Source: Prochlorococcus sp. AG-436-E22 (GTDB lineage: Bacteria > Cyanobacteriota > Cyanobacteriia > PCC-6307 > Cyanobiaceae). Taken from it: 44,145 bases of DNA. Below, one piece after another: positions 30,778 to 38,933 of this stretch (position 1 is the first letter of the stretch; each line of letters begins with the position of its first letter). The position numbers and the translations under genes were made by a program. The stretch spans positions 1 to 44,145 of the forward strand of contig QCPG01000009.1 of assembly GCA_003212615.1 (NCBI GenBank), written 5' to 3'. Under the pieces are notes generated by a model that saw only the letters and a program-made list of their open reading frames with translations, was not told the origin of the DNA and searched no databases.

Positions 30778-32322
30778 TTAATCTGAAAGTTTGTACCATT
30801 CAGACTCAAGATTGGAGCCAGATTCTTTATCACAGCTTCCACCTAATGAATCAACAATTGTACAAGTGTTGTGAACGGCTACTGAAATCGTATTACCATC
30901 CCTCATCAATCCATCAACGAATATTTGATTAGAAGCTAAAGGAACTGAACTTTGTCTACTTAAGTTCCTTAATAACTTAGATGCTGGAATTTGTTCAGGA
31001 AATATTGCCTGAACATTCTCTTCATCTAACATTTTTAAAGTAGAACTTATGTTGTCTGGCCTTAAGCTTGAGGAGTCTCCAAGAAAGTCAAGTAAACTAA
31101 TGGTTTCAAAACCAAATGCATCCCCGTAGTATTCCATTGCTTTGTGTTTAGAGACAATTACTCTGTTTTTCTCAGGAATAGATCTTACTTGTTCGACGAT
31201 CCAACTATCTAAGCCTTCTAAGAGAGAATCAGCTTTTTCGAATCTTTCATTAATTAGTTTTCTGTCACCTCTATTAAAAACTGAAATATCTTTCTTTAAA
31301 CTTTTGCTTATAAGATCTCCCATTTTTATGATGTTATGTGGATCATGCCAAACATGAGGATCTAGTCCTCCATGGTCATGATGATGATGATGCCCCTCTC
31401 CTTCGTCTGGTACTTGTGCTATTGGTTCTACATCACTATTTGAAACGTCTTTAAAAAAGTGTTGAGTTGCTTCAAACTCAAAAGGCATGTGTTCAGTAAA
31501 AAATATATATTGACCATCTTCTTTGATATCTACGTTAAAAACAGTACTTTCTTTTCTTTGATCAAAGTTAAGAACAAAAGCTTTATTACTGGCTATCAAA
31601 GTACCATCATTTTTTCTGCTTATTGAGTCTTTAGATCCTAATAGTTCTTTAGCTAAATCTTCAGACCCTTCTATGTCATTAGATTTGAGAATCACCATCT
31701 TCATTGCAGGATCTGCATATTCTCCATCGACTTTTTCGAATGACCATTTGTAAGAACCCTTAGAAAGTTGGAATTTGCCTGCCCATTCGAAAGCACCCTC
31801 AGCGTGATCATCATGTCCACCATGATCTGAGTGATCGTCGTGACCTCCATGATCAGAGTGGTCATCTACCTTGGCTGAATGTTCAGCATGATCGTCATGT
31901 CCACCATGGTCTGAGTGATCATCATGACCTCCATGATCAGAATGATCATCTACGTCTATTGCACTAACACCTAAAACAACAGTATTCTTTTTATTTTCCC
32001 AATTTCTCATACTTGGAGTCATCTCTTTACCAAGAGTGAATACTTTGTCTGCGCTATTTAGTAATTGAGCTTGCCTTGGATTGATCTTTAAGTCATGAAC
32101 ATCTTTTTTTCTATCTACTAAGCATGTAACTTTGTCAGATGGTAATGCAATTGATTTAACTAAATCACAAACTAGTGGTTCTACTGCTACGTATGATTTT
32201 CCTTTAGCCATAACATCCTGCCCAAAGCCAGAAAATATAATCGTTCCAGCGATTAAGGAGTTTTTAATAATTGACTTACTCGAACCTGATCTATTTGTTA
32301 AAAGTCTTTTAAAAATTTGCAT
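30778..32322 (-). CDS. znuA: Zinc ABC transporter substrate-binding protein with His-rich tandem repeats
   Basis: 514 aa; (HSDHGGHDDH)n and GHHHHHDHGGLDPHVWHDPHNI; VNKHKAMEYYGDAFG-type SBP C-lobe (reads VSKHKAMEYYGDAFGFETISL); next to znuCB/zur. Confidence 0.92.
   Translation of the reverse strand: MQIFKRLLTNRSGSSKSIIKNSLIAGTIIFSGFGQDVMAKGKSYVAVEPLVCDLVKSIALPSDKVTCLVDRKKDVHDLKINPRQAQLLNSADKVFTLGKEMTPSMRNWENKKNTVVLGVSAIDVDDHSDHGGHDDHSDHGGHDDHAEHSAKVDDHSDHGGHDDHSDHGGHDDHAEGAFEWAGKFQLSKGSYKWSFEKVDGEYADPAMKMVILKSNDIEGSEDLAKELLGSKDSISRKNDGTLIASNKAFVLNFDQRKESTVFNVDIKEDGQYIFFTEHMPFEFEATQHFFKDVSNSDVEPIAQVPDEGEGHHHHHDHGGLDPHVWHDPHNIIKMGDLISKSLKKDISVFNRGDRKLINERFEKADSLLEGLDSWIVEQVRSIPEKNRVIVSKHKAMEYYGDAFGFETISLLDFLGDSSSLRPDNISSTLKMLDEENVQAIFPEQIPASKLLRNLSRQSSVPLASNQIFVDGLMRDGNTISVAVHNTCTIVDSLGGSCDKESGSNLESEWYKLSD
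31802..31956 (-). repeat. Imperfect tandem repeat encoding DDHSDHGGHDDHSDHGGHDDHAE blocks in znuA
   Basis: Two blocks of about 70 nt with silent differences, each with internal GGHDDHSDH repeats. Confidence 0.85.
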
Positions 32323-32346
32323 GAAAAATAATCAAACACTTAAAAA

Positions 32347-32364
32347 TGATAATCATTTTCATTA
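32347..32364. promoter_or_regulatory. Candidate Zur box in the znuA-znuC divergent intergenic region
   Basis: TGATAATCATTTTCATTA; first 15 nt match a TGATAATNATTATCA-like palindrome with one mismatch. Confidence 0.75.
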
Positions 32365-32457
32365 TGCCTGACAAGTAAAGGTATCAAATGTTATGAAAAT
32401 AATACGCAATTTGTATTATTGGTAAGCTTGTAAAGTGACTTTTTAAAAGATTAATTA

Positions 32458-33228
32458 ATGGCTACTTTAGTCGCTGAAAATTTAACCTTTGCATACACAA
32501 AAAAAAGTAAGCCAGCTTTGAATAAGGTATCGGTTGAGATTAAACCTGGAACACTAACAGCGTTAGTTGGTCCAAACGGCGCTGGTAAATCAACTCTTTT
32601 GAGAATATTGCAAGGACAAAATACTCCAGATAAAGGCGAAATAAAAATTGACGGTGAAAATTTATATAGATCTAGAGCTCTTGTGGCACTTATGCCTCAA
32701 AGGAGTTCTATGAATTGGAAGTTCCCCATTACAGTTGAAAAATTGGTATCTCTTGGTCAAATAAAGTATTCAAAATCAAGAAGTAATAACCCCTTTCAAA
32801 TTAAGACTCTTCTAGCATATCCTAATTCTTGGATTAATAAATGTTGTGAATTAGAGGCGACAATGCAAAGAGTAGGCATTGCAAATTTGGCTAATAGAAG
32901 ACTCGATTCTCTTTCAGGAGGACAGCAGCAAAGAGCTCTATTAGCAAAAACTCTTATGTCTCCTGCTAAAATATTTCTTTTAGATGAACCTTGTGCAGCT
33001 TTGGACCCACCTGCAAAGGAAGATTTTCTAAAAATTGTTCGTCAACTTGCGGATGCGGGACTTTCTTTGCTCGTAAGTAGCCATGATTGGGGCGAATCTT
33101 TAAATAACTATGATCAAGTAATCGTTCTTGATAAAAGTGTTTTGGCAGTTGGTAGCCCTGACCAAATAAAAGATAAATTAGAGGCTATAAACATTAGCTC
33201 TATAAACGAAAATAACTTCTGTGATTAG
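32458..33228 (+). CDS. znuC: Zinc ABC transporter ATP-binding protein
   Basis: 256 aa; GPNGAGKST Walker A, LSGGQQQRALLAKTL signature, LLDEP. Confidence 0.92.
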   Translation: MATLVAENLTFAYTKKSKPALNKVSVEIKPGTLTALVGPNGAGKSTLLRILQGQNTPDKGEIKIDGENLYRSRALVALMPQRSSMNWKFPITVEKLVSLGQIKYSKSRSNNPFQIKTLLAYPNSWINKCCELEATMQRVGIANLANRRLDSLSGGQQQRALLAKTLMSPAKIFLLDEPCAALDPPAKEDFLKIVRQLADAGLSLLVSSHDWGESLNNYDQVIVLDKSVLAVGSPDQIKDKLEAINISSINENNFCD

Positions 33229-33241
33229 AAAATGTTCCTTT

Positions 33242-33676
33242 TTAATTCTGAGCTTGATAACAGTTTTGGCAAAGCCCGAAATACTCGAGGGTATGAAACA
33301 ACAATTGGAATTTCTTTGGATTTGTTTTGGGTGTATGAATATCTTTTACAGGGCATCCTTCCATTTTTGATGTCTCACCACATTGAACACAGGTCAAATG
33401 ATGAATATCTCTATCAACGGGAGTGTACAGAACCTCTCCTGTTGGGAGATGTCTAGACCGTATTAAGCCATGCTTTATCAGAACTTGAAGATTCCTGTAA
33501 ACAGTCGTCAGTCCCATACCCTTTCCGCTTTCTATCAATTGTCTATGCAACTCTTGACCAGTCAATTCATCATCACATTTATTAAGTTCTTCAAGAAGTT
33601 GTTCTTGTCTTTTGGTAATGTCAGACTTAGTTACCATTGTTTCCGAAATCATTTTTTGTCCCGTATTTTTGATCAT
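33242..33676 (-). CDS. zur: Fur-family regulator, probable Zur
   Basis: 144 aa; GLTTVYRNLQVLIKHGLI, HHLTCVQCGETSKMEGCPV, CQNCYQ; inside the znu locus. Confidence 0.88.
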   Translation of the reverse strand: MIKNTGQKMISETMVTKSDITKRQEQLLEELNKCDDELTGQELHRQLIESGKGMGLTTVYRNLQVLIKHGLIRSRHLPTGEVLYTPVDRDIHHLTCVQCGETSKMEGCPVKDIHTPKTNPKKFQLLFHTLEYFGLCQNCYQAQN

Positions 33677-33693
33677 ACCTAATCTTTCGAATA

Positions 33694-34476
33694 ATGTCTT
33701 TTATTAATAACTGGTGGCTGGTTCCATTAATAATAACTATATTCTCCGGGATCTTATGCCCAGCTATGGGAACTGTATTAATCACTCATAAGAGATTATT
33801 ACAAGTTAATTTAATCTCTCATTGTGTGTTGCCTGGTCTTGCTCTCGCATTAGCGCTCGGAATTCATCCCTCAATTGGTGGCGTTATAAGTGGTCTTCTG
33901 GGCTCAGTAATTGCGGAAAGTTTAACTAATAGAAAAAGTGAAAATTATGAAGCAATAATGAACACAATATTAGCCGGAATGCTTGGGTTTGGAGTCCTTA
34001 TAATCCCTCTACTCGGAATAAGGATTGATTTGGAGGCAGTATTATTTGGCGATTTATTGACAGCAAATTTTGGAGATTTACTCAGAACAATAGTTGCTTT
34101 TTTAGTATTTATACTTTTAATGACTTTTGGATATGAAAAGGTAGTTTATGTTGGATTAGATCCAGAAGGCGCATCGGCAAGTGGTATAAACGTTTCTTTA
34201 TTAAATCTTGCTTTGAGTTTTACAACGGCATTAGTAATTGTTAGTTCAATGTCAGCCGTGGGAGTAATTCTTGTTATTGCTCTTCTTTCAACCCCAACTC
34301 TGTTAGGGCTTAATAAGGCTCATAGTTTAAGAATTGCAATGATGAGGTCTTCATTTTTTGGATTATGCATCTCACTTCTGGGCTTTATTCTCTCTATAGT
34401 CTTTAATTTGTCGCCTGGACCTGCAATCAGTGTTATTTGTGTCGCATCTCTTTTGATTCCTAAACTTCGTAAATAA
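33694..34476 (+). CDS. znuB: Zinc ABC transporter permease
   Basis: 260 aa polytopic; AMGTVLITHKRLLQVNLISHCVLPGLALALALGI, ABC-3 family pattern. Confidence 0.92.
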   Translation: MSFINNWWLVPLIITIFSGILCPAMGTVLITHKRLLQVNLISHCVLPGLALALALGIHPSIGGVISGLLGSVIAESLTNRKSENYEAIMNTILAGMLGFGVLIIPLLGIRIDLEAVLFGDLLTANFGDLLRTIVAFLVFILLMTFGYEKVVYVGLDPEGASASGINVSLLNLALSFTTALVIVSSMSAVGVILVIALLSTPTLLGLNKAHSLRIAMMRSSFFGLCISLLGFILSIVFNLSPGPAISVICVASLLIPKLRK

Positions 34477-34623
34477 TTAAATCTTAAATGTCCAATCAGA
34501 GTTTAATGCTTGAGCTTCTGGATTGTTTTTTAAAGCTACTTCCATAGCCTCTTTTTTATTATTAGCTATAACAACTTCATCAAATTCCTTTCCATTTTTT
34601 TTGAGACTTACTTTGAAACGCAT
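34477..34623 (-). CDS. Small conserved hypothetical protein (48 aa)
   Basis: Not in ORF track: MRFKVSLKKNGKEFDEVVIANNKKEAMEVALKNNPEAQALNSDWTFKI*. Confidence 0.7.
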   Translation of the reverse strand: MRFKVSLKKNGKEFDEVVIANNKKEAMEVALKNNPEAQALNSDWTFKI

Positions 34624-34706
34624 AAAAATCTTTTAATTAATCAAAAGTTAACCACTAAGCAGTTAGATTTAAATACTTTTAAAAGTTAATTGATGAAATA
34701 GAAACT

Positions 34707-34955
34707 TTAGTTATTTTGAAGTTTTTCTACTACAGATTCTTTCTCAATTTTAGCTACATCCTGCAATCCATTAGCATCAAACCAAGGAGCGTTTTCCCAA
34801 TTAAATCCTTCCCCAAAAGTATTATCGGGAGCAGCTACGTACCAGTGACATGATGAATCGGGAACATCTACAGCACATTTTGACCAGTCAGCTTCCCATT
34901 GTGGAACTTGTACCCACATCACAGATGCTAATAAAAAAGAAAAAATAAAATTCAT
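34707..34955 (-). CDS. Small secreted hypothetical protein
   Basis: 82 aa; short signal peptide, WEADWSKCAVDVPDSSCHWYVAAPDNTFGEGFNWENAPWFDANGL. Confidence 0.7.
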   Translation of the reverse strand: MNFIFSFLLASVMWVQVPQWEADWSKCAVDVPDSSCHWYVAAPDNTFGEGFNWENAPWFDANGLQDVAKIEKESVVEKLQNN

Positions 34956-34964
34956 AGTTATCGG

Positions 34965-35108
34965 TTAGCAAAATTTTGAAAGATTTTTTTCACATTCTTT
35001 CTTTCTTTTCTTCCAGTAATTCCCAAGTATTTGATATTTATGCTTATTTTTAAATTGACTTAAATGAATATTATTCTGATTAAGAACTGAAGTATTTTTG
35101 ATTTTCAT
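34965..35108 (-). CDS. Small basic hypothetical protein (47 aa)
   Basis: Not in ORF track: MKIKNTSVLNQNNIHLSQFKNKHKYQILGNYWKKRKKECEKNLSKFC*. Confidence 0.4.
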   Translation of the reverse strand: MKIKNTSVLNQNNIHLSQFKNKHKYQILGNYWKKRKKECEKNLSKFC

Positions 35109-35185
35109 GACTCAAGCTGTCTATATAGATCATATTTAAGACACTTCATACATTTTTTGAAGTGAATTTATACTTAATTTTTGTC

Positions 35186-35320
35186 TTACTTTTGTGAAGG
35201 TAAGTATTTTTCGGGATTATTTTCAATATAAGTTAGCGAATATTTGACAACACCCACTATTACTGAAAAAAGAGCAATTGCCGAAATAATAAAAATGATT
35301 TTTTTGTAAATGCTCTTCAT
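35186..35320 (-). CDS. Small single-TM hypothetical protein (44 aa)
   Basis: Not in ORF track: MKSIYKKIIFIISAIALFSVIVGVVKYSLTYIENNPEKYLPSQK*. Confidence 0.5.
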   Translation of the reverse strand: MKSIYKKIIFIISAIALFSVIVGVVKYSLTYIENNPEKYLPSQK

Positions 35321-35419
35321 GAATTTTTTATATTTTTGATTATTTTTTTCATCAACGCCCAATTTTTCTGAAAGATTTAAATAATTAGTAATTTATACTG
35401 TAGCCTTTTAAATTACCTA

Positions 35420-35507
35420 CGGAGTAGATTAAATACATCAGAAACTCCTCACACACTTTTTTCTGATAACTTTAAAAGTACTTGAGCGCAATGTTTGAGT
35501 ACTTTTT
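35420..35507 (+). ncRNA. Small RNA with Yfr1-type ACTCCTCACACACT loop
   Basis: Hairpin ATCAGAAA-[CTCCTCACACACTTT]-TTTCTGAT, then terminator AAAAGTACT...AGTACTTTTT; no ORF. Confidence 0.78.
35474..35507 (+). terminator. Intrinsic terminator of the Yfr1-motif sRNA
   Basis: AAAAGTACT TGAGCGCAATGTTTG AGTACTTTT plus T-rich tail. Confidence 0.75.
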
Positions 35508-35585
35508 GTATTTTTTGCGATGTGACAGTTAAGATAGAGGTCTATTAGTTATTACATATATTGAATTTAAGTGTGATATTTATAT

Positions 35586-35682
35586 TGTGTGTAGGAGGAA
35601 TTGATTTATTTCAGTGGAAACAAGGAAACACTTGATATAAATCAATTTTAAAAAGATCTCTCTTTGAGGGATCTTTTTTTTT
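35586..35682 (+). ncRNA. Yfr2-family-like small RNA
   Basis: Stem TTGATTTAT/ATAAATCAA enclosing GTGGAAACAAGGAAACAC (duplicated GGAAACA, Yfr2-family hallmark), strong terminator, 5' GTGTGTAGGAGG. Confidence 0.8.
35652..35682 (+). terminator. Intrinsic terminator of the Yfr2-like sRNA
   Basis: AAAGATCTCTC-TTT-GAGGGATCTTT plus T run. Confidence 0.88.
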
Positions 35683-35815
35683 GTTTGGATTATCGGAAAT
35701 ACATATTAAATCCTGAATATAAAAACGTATATGCTTTCTTCCAAAATAATGAGATACGTCATTACAAATTAGTAATTTAATTCGTTAGATTATGGGTTGT
35801 TAAATTCCTCTGTTA

Positions 35816-36199
35816 ATGAAAATACCTTTTTTAGCGATTTTAATTTGTTCAAGCTTTTTATTCCCTTCTTCATCATTTGCCTCACATGTTGAACTAAAAC
35901 CTTGTGTAGAGATTGCTCATTGTGTACGAGAAGAATGGGAGGTAAACAATATTGAGAAACCTTTTGAAGAGATTAAAACATTTATCGAAAACACTCCAAG
36001 AACTGAGATTATAGAAATTGATGGCGATTATCTTCATGCTGAGGCAACCAGTAAATGGATGAAGTATGTAGACGACTTAGAAGTATCTTTTCTACCTGAA
36101 TCAAACATCTTATCAATAAGATCAGAATCAAGAGTTGGAGAAAGTGACTTGGGAGTAAATCAAAAAAGAGTTGATTTATTAAAATCAAAAATGTTTTAG
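35816..36199 (+). CDS. Exported DUF1499-family protein
   Basis: 127 aa; signal peptide; DGDYLHAEATSKWMKYVDDLEVSFLPESNILSIRSESRVGESDLGVNQKRV. Confidence 0.82.
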   Translation: MKIPFLAILICSSFLFPSSSFASHVELKPCVEIAHCVREEWEVNNIEKPFEEIKTFIENTPRTEIIEIDGDYLHAEATSKWMKYVDDLEVSFLPESNILSIRSESRVGESDLGVNQKRVDLLKSKMF

Positions 36200-36301
36200 T
36201 AAAAAATTGATAAATCGAAGATTGTTTTTATTGTTTTTTGTATAACTTTTCCATTTTTAAAAAAAATTAGCAGATAAAAAAGTGATAATTGTCATCATGC
36301 C

Positions 36302-36622
36302 TTGATAATGGCAAATTTATTAGATTTATTTAAAAAGATGATCATAAAAATTATATATTTATTATCATCAAGTTTTGTTTTGTTTTGGTTTTATAGAAAC
36401 ATTAAAAAAAATGGACTTAAATGGATATTCAAAGGACTTTTGCAAATTGGAATATTAGTATTATTTATTGGAGGGTTTTTCAAAATATTTTTAACTTTAC
36501 CTCCTAATTTATATATAAAGATAATTTTTCTTATTACATATACATGGTGTACTATTGGAATTAATGTTAATTTCATGATTCCTCTGATTGGTTTGATTGA
36601 TCAAAAAATAGTGAAAAAATAA
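36302..36622 (+). CDS. Hypothetical membrane protein
   Basis: 106 aa, about three TM segments. Confidence 0.5.
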   Translation: MIMANLLDLFKKMIIKIIYLLSSSFVLFWFYRNIKKNGLKWIFKGLLQIGILVLFIGGFFKIFLTLPPNLYIKIIFLITYTWCTIGINVNFMIPLIGLIDQKIVKK

Positions 36623-36838
36623 AACTATAATATGCCTTAATTTTTAGTACAAAAATAAATCTATTTCCTTAGTTTGAAATATTAAAACTTATAAGAATTT
36701 TTTTTCTTTTGAAAGTATTTTTCTTGTATACCTAGTCTTTAGTGCCAAATCTGTCATTACATATATTCTAAATAAAAGAATGACTATTCCAATAAAGTAT
36801 TTCATTGTTTTTTCTGTAATTACTATGTTTGAGATTTA

Positions 36839-37243
36839 TTAATTATGCCAACAAATTTTAATATCTATTTCTTGAGATAAATTTCTTGTAACTGGACATT
36901 CTTTGGAAGCTTTTTACAAAAATTCAATAGTTTCATTAGAAGTTCTCTCTGGTATAAAAATATCTATTATTAGTTCTTTTATCTTCCTCTCGCTATTTTG
37001 TGTCATTCGTTTTTCAATATTTAAATATATACCTTTCAAATCAAATCCTTTCGATTTGGCTTTGATTGCCATAATTGTAAGTAGGCAAGTACCTAGAGAT
37101 GTTGCTAATAAATCGGTTGGGGAAAAACTTTCACCTTTACCACAGTGATCTAAAGGTGCATCCGTTCTAATAAGACTTCCAGATTGTAGATGAATAGCCT
37201 CACAGTTTAAATTTCCTAAATAAGAACATTTCACTTTAGTCAT
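36839..37243 (-). pseudogene. OsmC-family protein with in-frame TAA (36914-36916) before the second-Cys (CPV) motif
   Basis: TDAPLDHCGKGESFSPTDLLATSLGTCLLTIMAIKAKSKG...TIEFL*KASKECPVTRNLSQEIDIKICWHN*: homologous C-terminus continues in the same frame after the stop. Confidence 0.7.
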
Positions 37244-37372
37244 TTTAAAAAAAATTAAATTAGGAAAATATTATTAATAAAAAATTATGAAACATGACAA
37301 GATTATTGATTACAAATTTTTTATTTGCATATTAGTGGAGTATTAAGGAAATTCATCATTCAAGTTTTGAAA

Positions 37373-37615
37373 TCAGTTTTTATATTCATATTCCTCTAAG
37401 CAATATTCAATTAATTCAATTGATTTATTAAGAGTTCTTTTATTTTTATTTTCTAGATCGAAGCATTCATTTAAAACACGTATAGATTCATTTAAGAATG
37501 ATTCTTCTTTATTTTTTAAATCTTTAACTTGATTTATATGAATTAATTTTTTAATCCCAATAATGGAAAATATGATTATTGGTATTGTGAAAATTGCTAT
37601 TTTGACTTTATCCAT
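37373..37615 (-). CDS. Small membrane-anchored hypothetical protein
   Basis: 80 aa; N-terminal TM then coiled-coil-like region. Confidence 0.5.
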   Translation of the reverse strand: MDKVKIAIFTIPIIIFSIIGIKKLIHINQVKDLKNKEESFLNESIRVLNECFDLENKNKRTLNKSIELIEYCLEEYEYKN

Positions 37616-37897
37616 ATTATTAATTAATACAAATATTTTAATTTATTTAATATCTAAAAACTTTATATAGCAGATTGAACTAAGCAATTATATATGAAGC
37701 TGCAGTTATTGCAATAGCAGTAATTTAAATGAAGATGTATGGAACAACCTTTAAAGGTATATATAGATTATTTTTAGAAATAACTAGAATATTTATACAA
37801 ATCATTGCATTCTTTTTAAACTTTATAAGTCTTCAAATATAAAAATTAATTTTCTATGCACAAATTCAATACTTTTAAAAGATTAAAAAATTTATAT

Positions 37898-38104
37898 TCA
37901 TTGAATTTTCATTAAATAAAGTATCTCTAAATCCTGTCTTGAGTCCGATATTTTTCTTTTTAAGAAGATTAATTCTTCTTGGCTCATTTTTGATTCTTTT
38001 ATCATCAATTCTGCTTGTTCAATAGCATGTTCTATATTTCTAATTTTAATTTCTCTTATTGAGGGATCATCTTTACATGCTTTTTTAGTATTCGCATCTA
38101 ACAT
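37898..38104 (-). CDS. Small hypothetical protein
   Basis: 68 aa, charged helical. Confidence 0.45.
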   Translation of the reverse strand: MLDANTKKACKDDPSIREIKIRNIEHAIEQAELMIKESKMSQEELIFLKRKISDSRQDLEILYLMKIQ

Positions 38105-38228
38105 ATGTACGAAAAAATCACCTTGAACATAATCTAAATTAAAACTTCATTATTCTACAACCGCAAATTTAATTCAAATAAATTCTTATTTACATAAGAA
38201 CTTTAACCTTAGCTAACCCTCTCTTTAA

Positions 38229-38657
38229 TTGATCGAGTGGTTTTTTTTATGGTGTAATATACTCCTAGCATTTACTACTAATTTGGAAGATTCAAAACTT
38301 AATCCTGAGGAAAATAATTCAATCGAATCATCTCTCAATCCTAATGAAGATAATAAAGATCTTAATGAGGAGAATAGAAAAGAAGAAAATGTTAAGGAAT
38401 TTACAGAATTTCTAGAGAAAGCAAGTAATCAAGATTATTCAAAAGAAAAATTAAATCTTGATTCAACGCAACAAAAACTAAACAAAGCTAAATCACTTTT
38501 CGAAAGATTTCTTAATAAGGGATTTGATGGCATTTCAACTAATCCAAACCACAAAATGTTGGCATTATTAATAATCCTTTTAATTAATTTGTCTGCATTT
38601 CTTTTGATTGGCAATATTGGTAAAGCTTTTTTAAGAAATGCAGGAATTATGGATTAG
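38229..38657 (+). CDS. Hypothetical acidic protein with C-terminal TM
   Basis: 142 aa; N-terminal hydrophobic segment, Glu/Asn-rich middle, C-terminal TM; start uncertain. Confidence 0.5.
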   Translation: MIEWFFLWCNILLAFTTNLEDSKLNPEENNSIESSLNPNEDNKDLNEENRKEENVKEFTEFLEKASNQDYSKEKLNLDSTQQKLNKAKSLFERFLNKGFDGISTNPNHKMLALLIILLINLSAFLLIGNIGKAFLRNAGIMD

Positions 38658-38753
38658 AAATTATTTCTTTCTTTTTGGATATTCATCTTTACAATTTTGA
38701 TTCTTCTATTGAAAATGTGATATTTTCGTCTCAAATTAATATTTAAATAAAAT

Positions 38754-38915
38754 TTGGATAATAAAGAGCCCGAAAATCCAGTTGTTTATCTTTCTAATTT
38801 AGTTAAGAAGTTAGATTACAAGAACAGAAATGGATTGGTAGCCTTAGCAATAATAAACCTTTTAGTAATTCTTTTATTTAAATTTTATTTGAAAGGTACT
38901 GGATTATTATCTTGA
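38754..38915 (+). CDS. Small single-TM hypothetical protein (53 aa, TTG start)
   Basis: Not in ORF track: (M)DNKEPENPVVYLSNLVKKLDYKNRNGLVALAIINLLVILLFKFYLKGTGLLS*. Confidence 0.5.
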   Translation: MDNKEPENPVVYLSNLVKKLDYKNRNGLVALAIINLLVILLFKFYLKGTGLLS

Positions 38916-38933
38916 ATTTCCTTACTTTTAGTA

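Noticed and set aside
31802-31956. Regular GAT/CAT-rich repeats suggestive of a CRISPR-like array
   Set aside because: Repeats are in frame in znuA and encode His/Asp-rich sequence; no spacers.
33232-33456. 74-aa plus-strand ORF after znuC
   Set aside because: Lies antisense over zur, whose Fur-family motifs are clear; no independent support.
36781-36843. 20-aa ORF MTIPIKYFIVFSVITMFEIY*
   Set aside because: Too short and no clear SD; not distinguishable from chance.
36903-37148. 81-aa plus-strand ORF
   Set aside because: Antisense to OsmC coding sequence.
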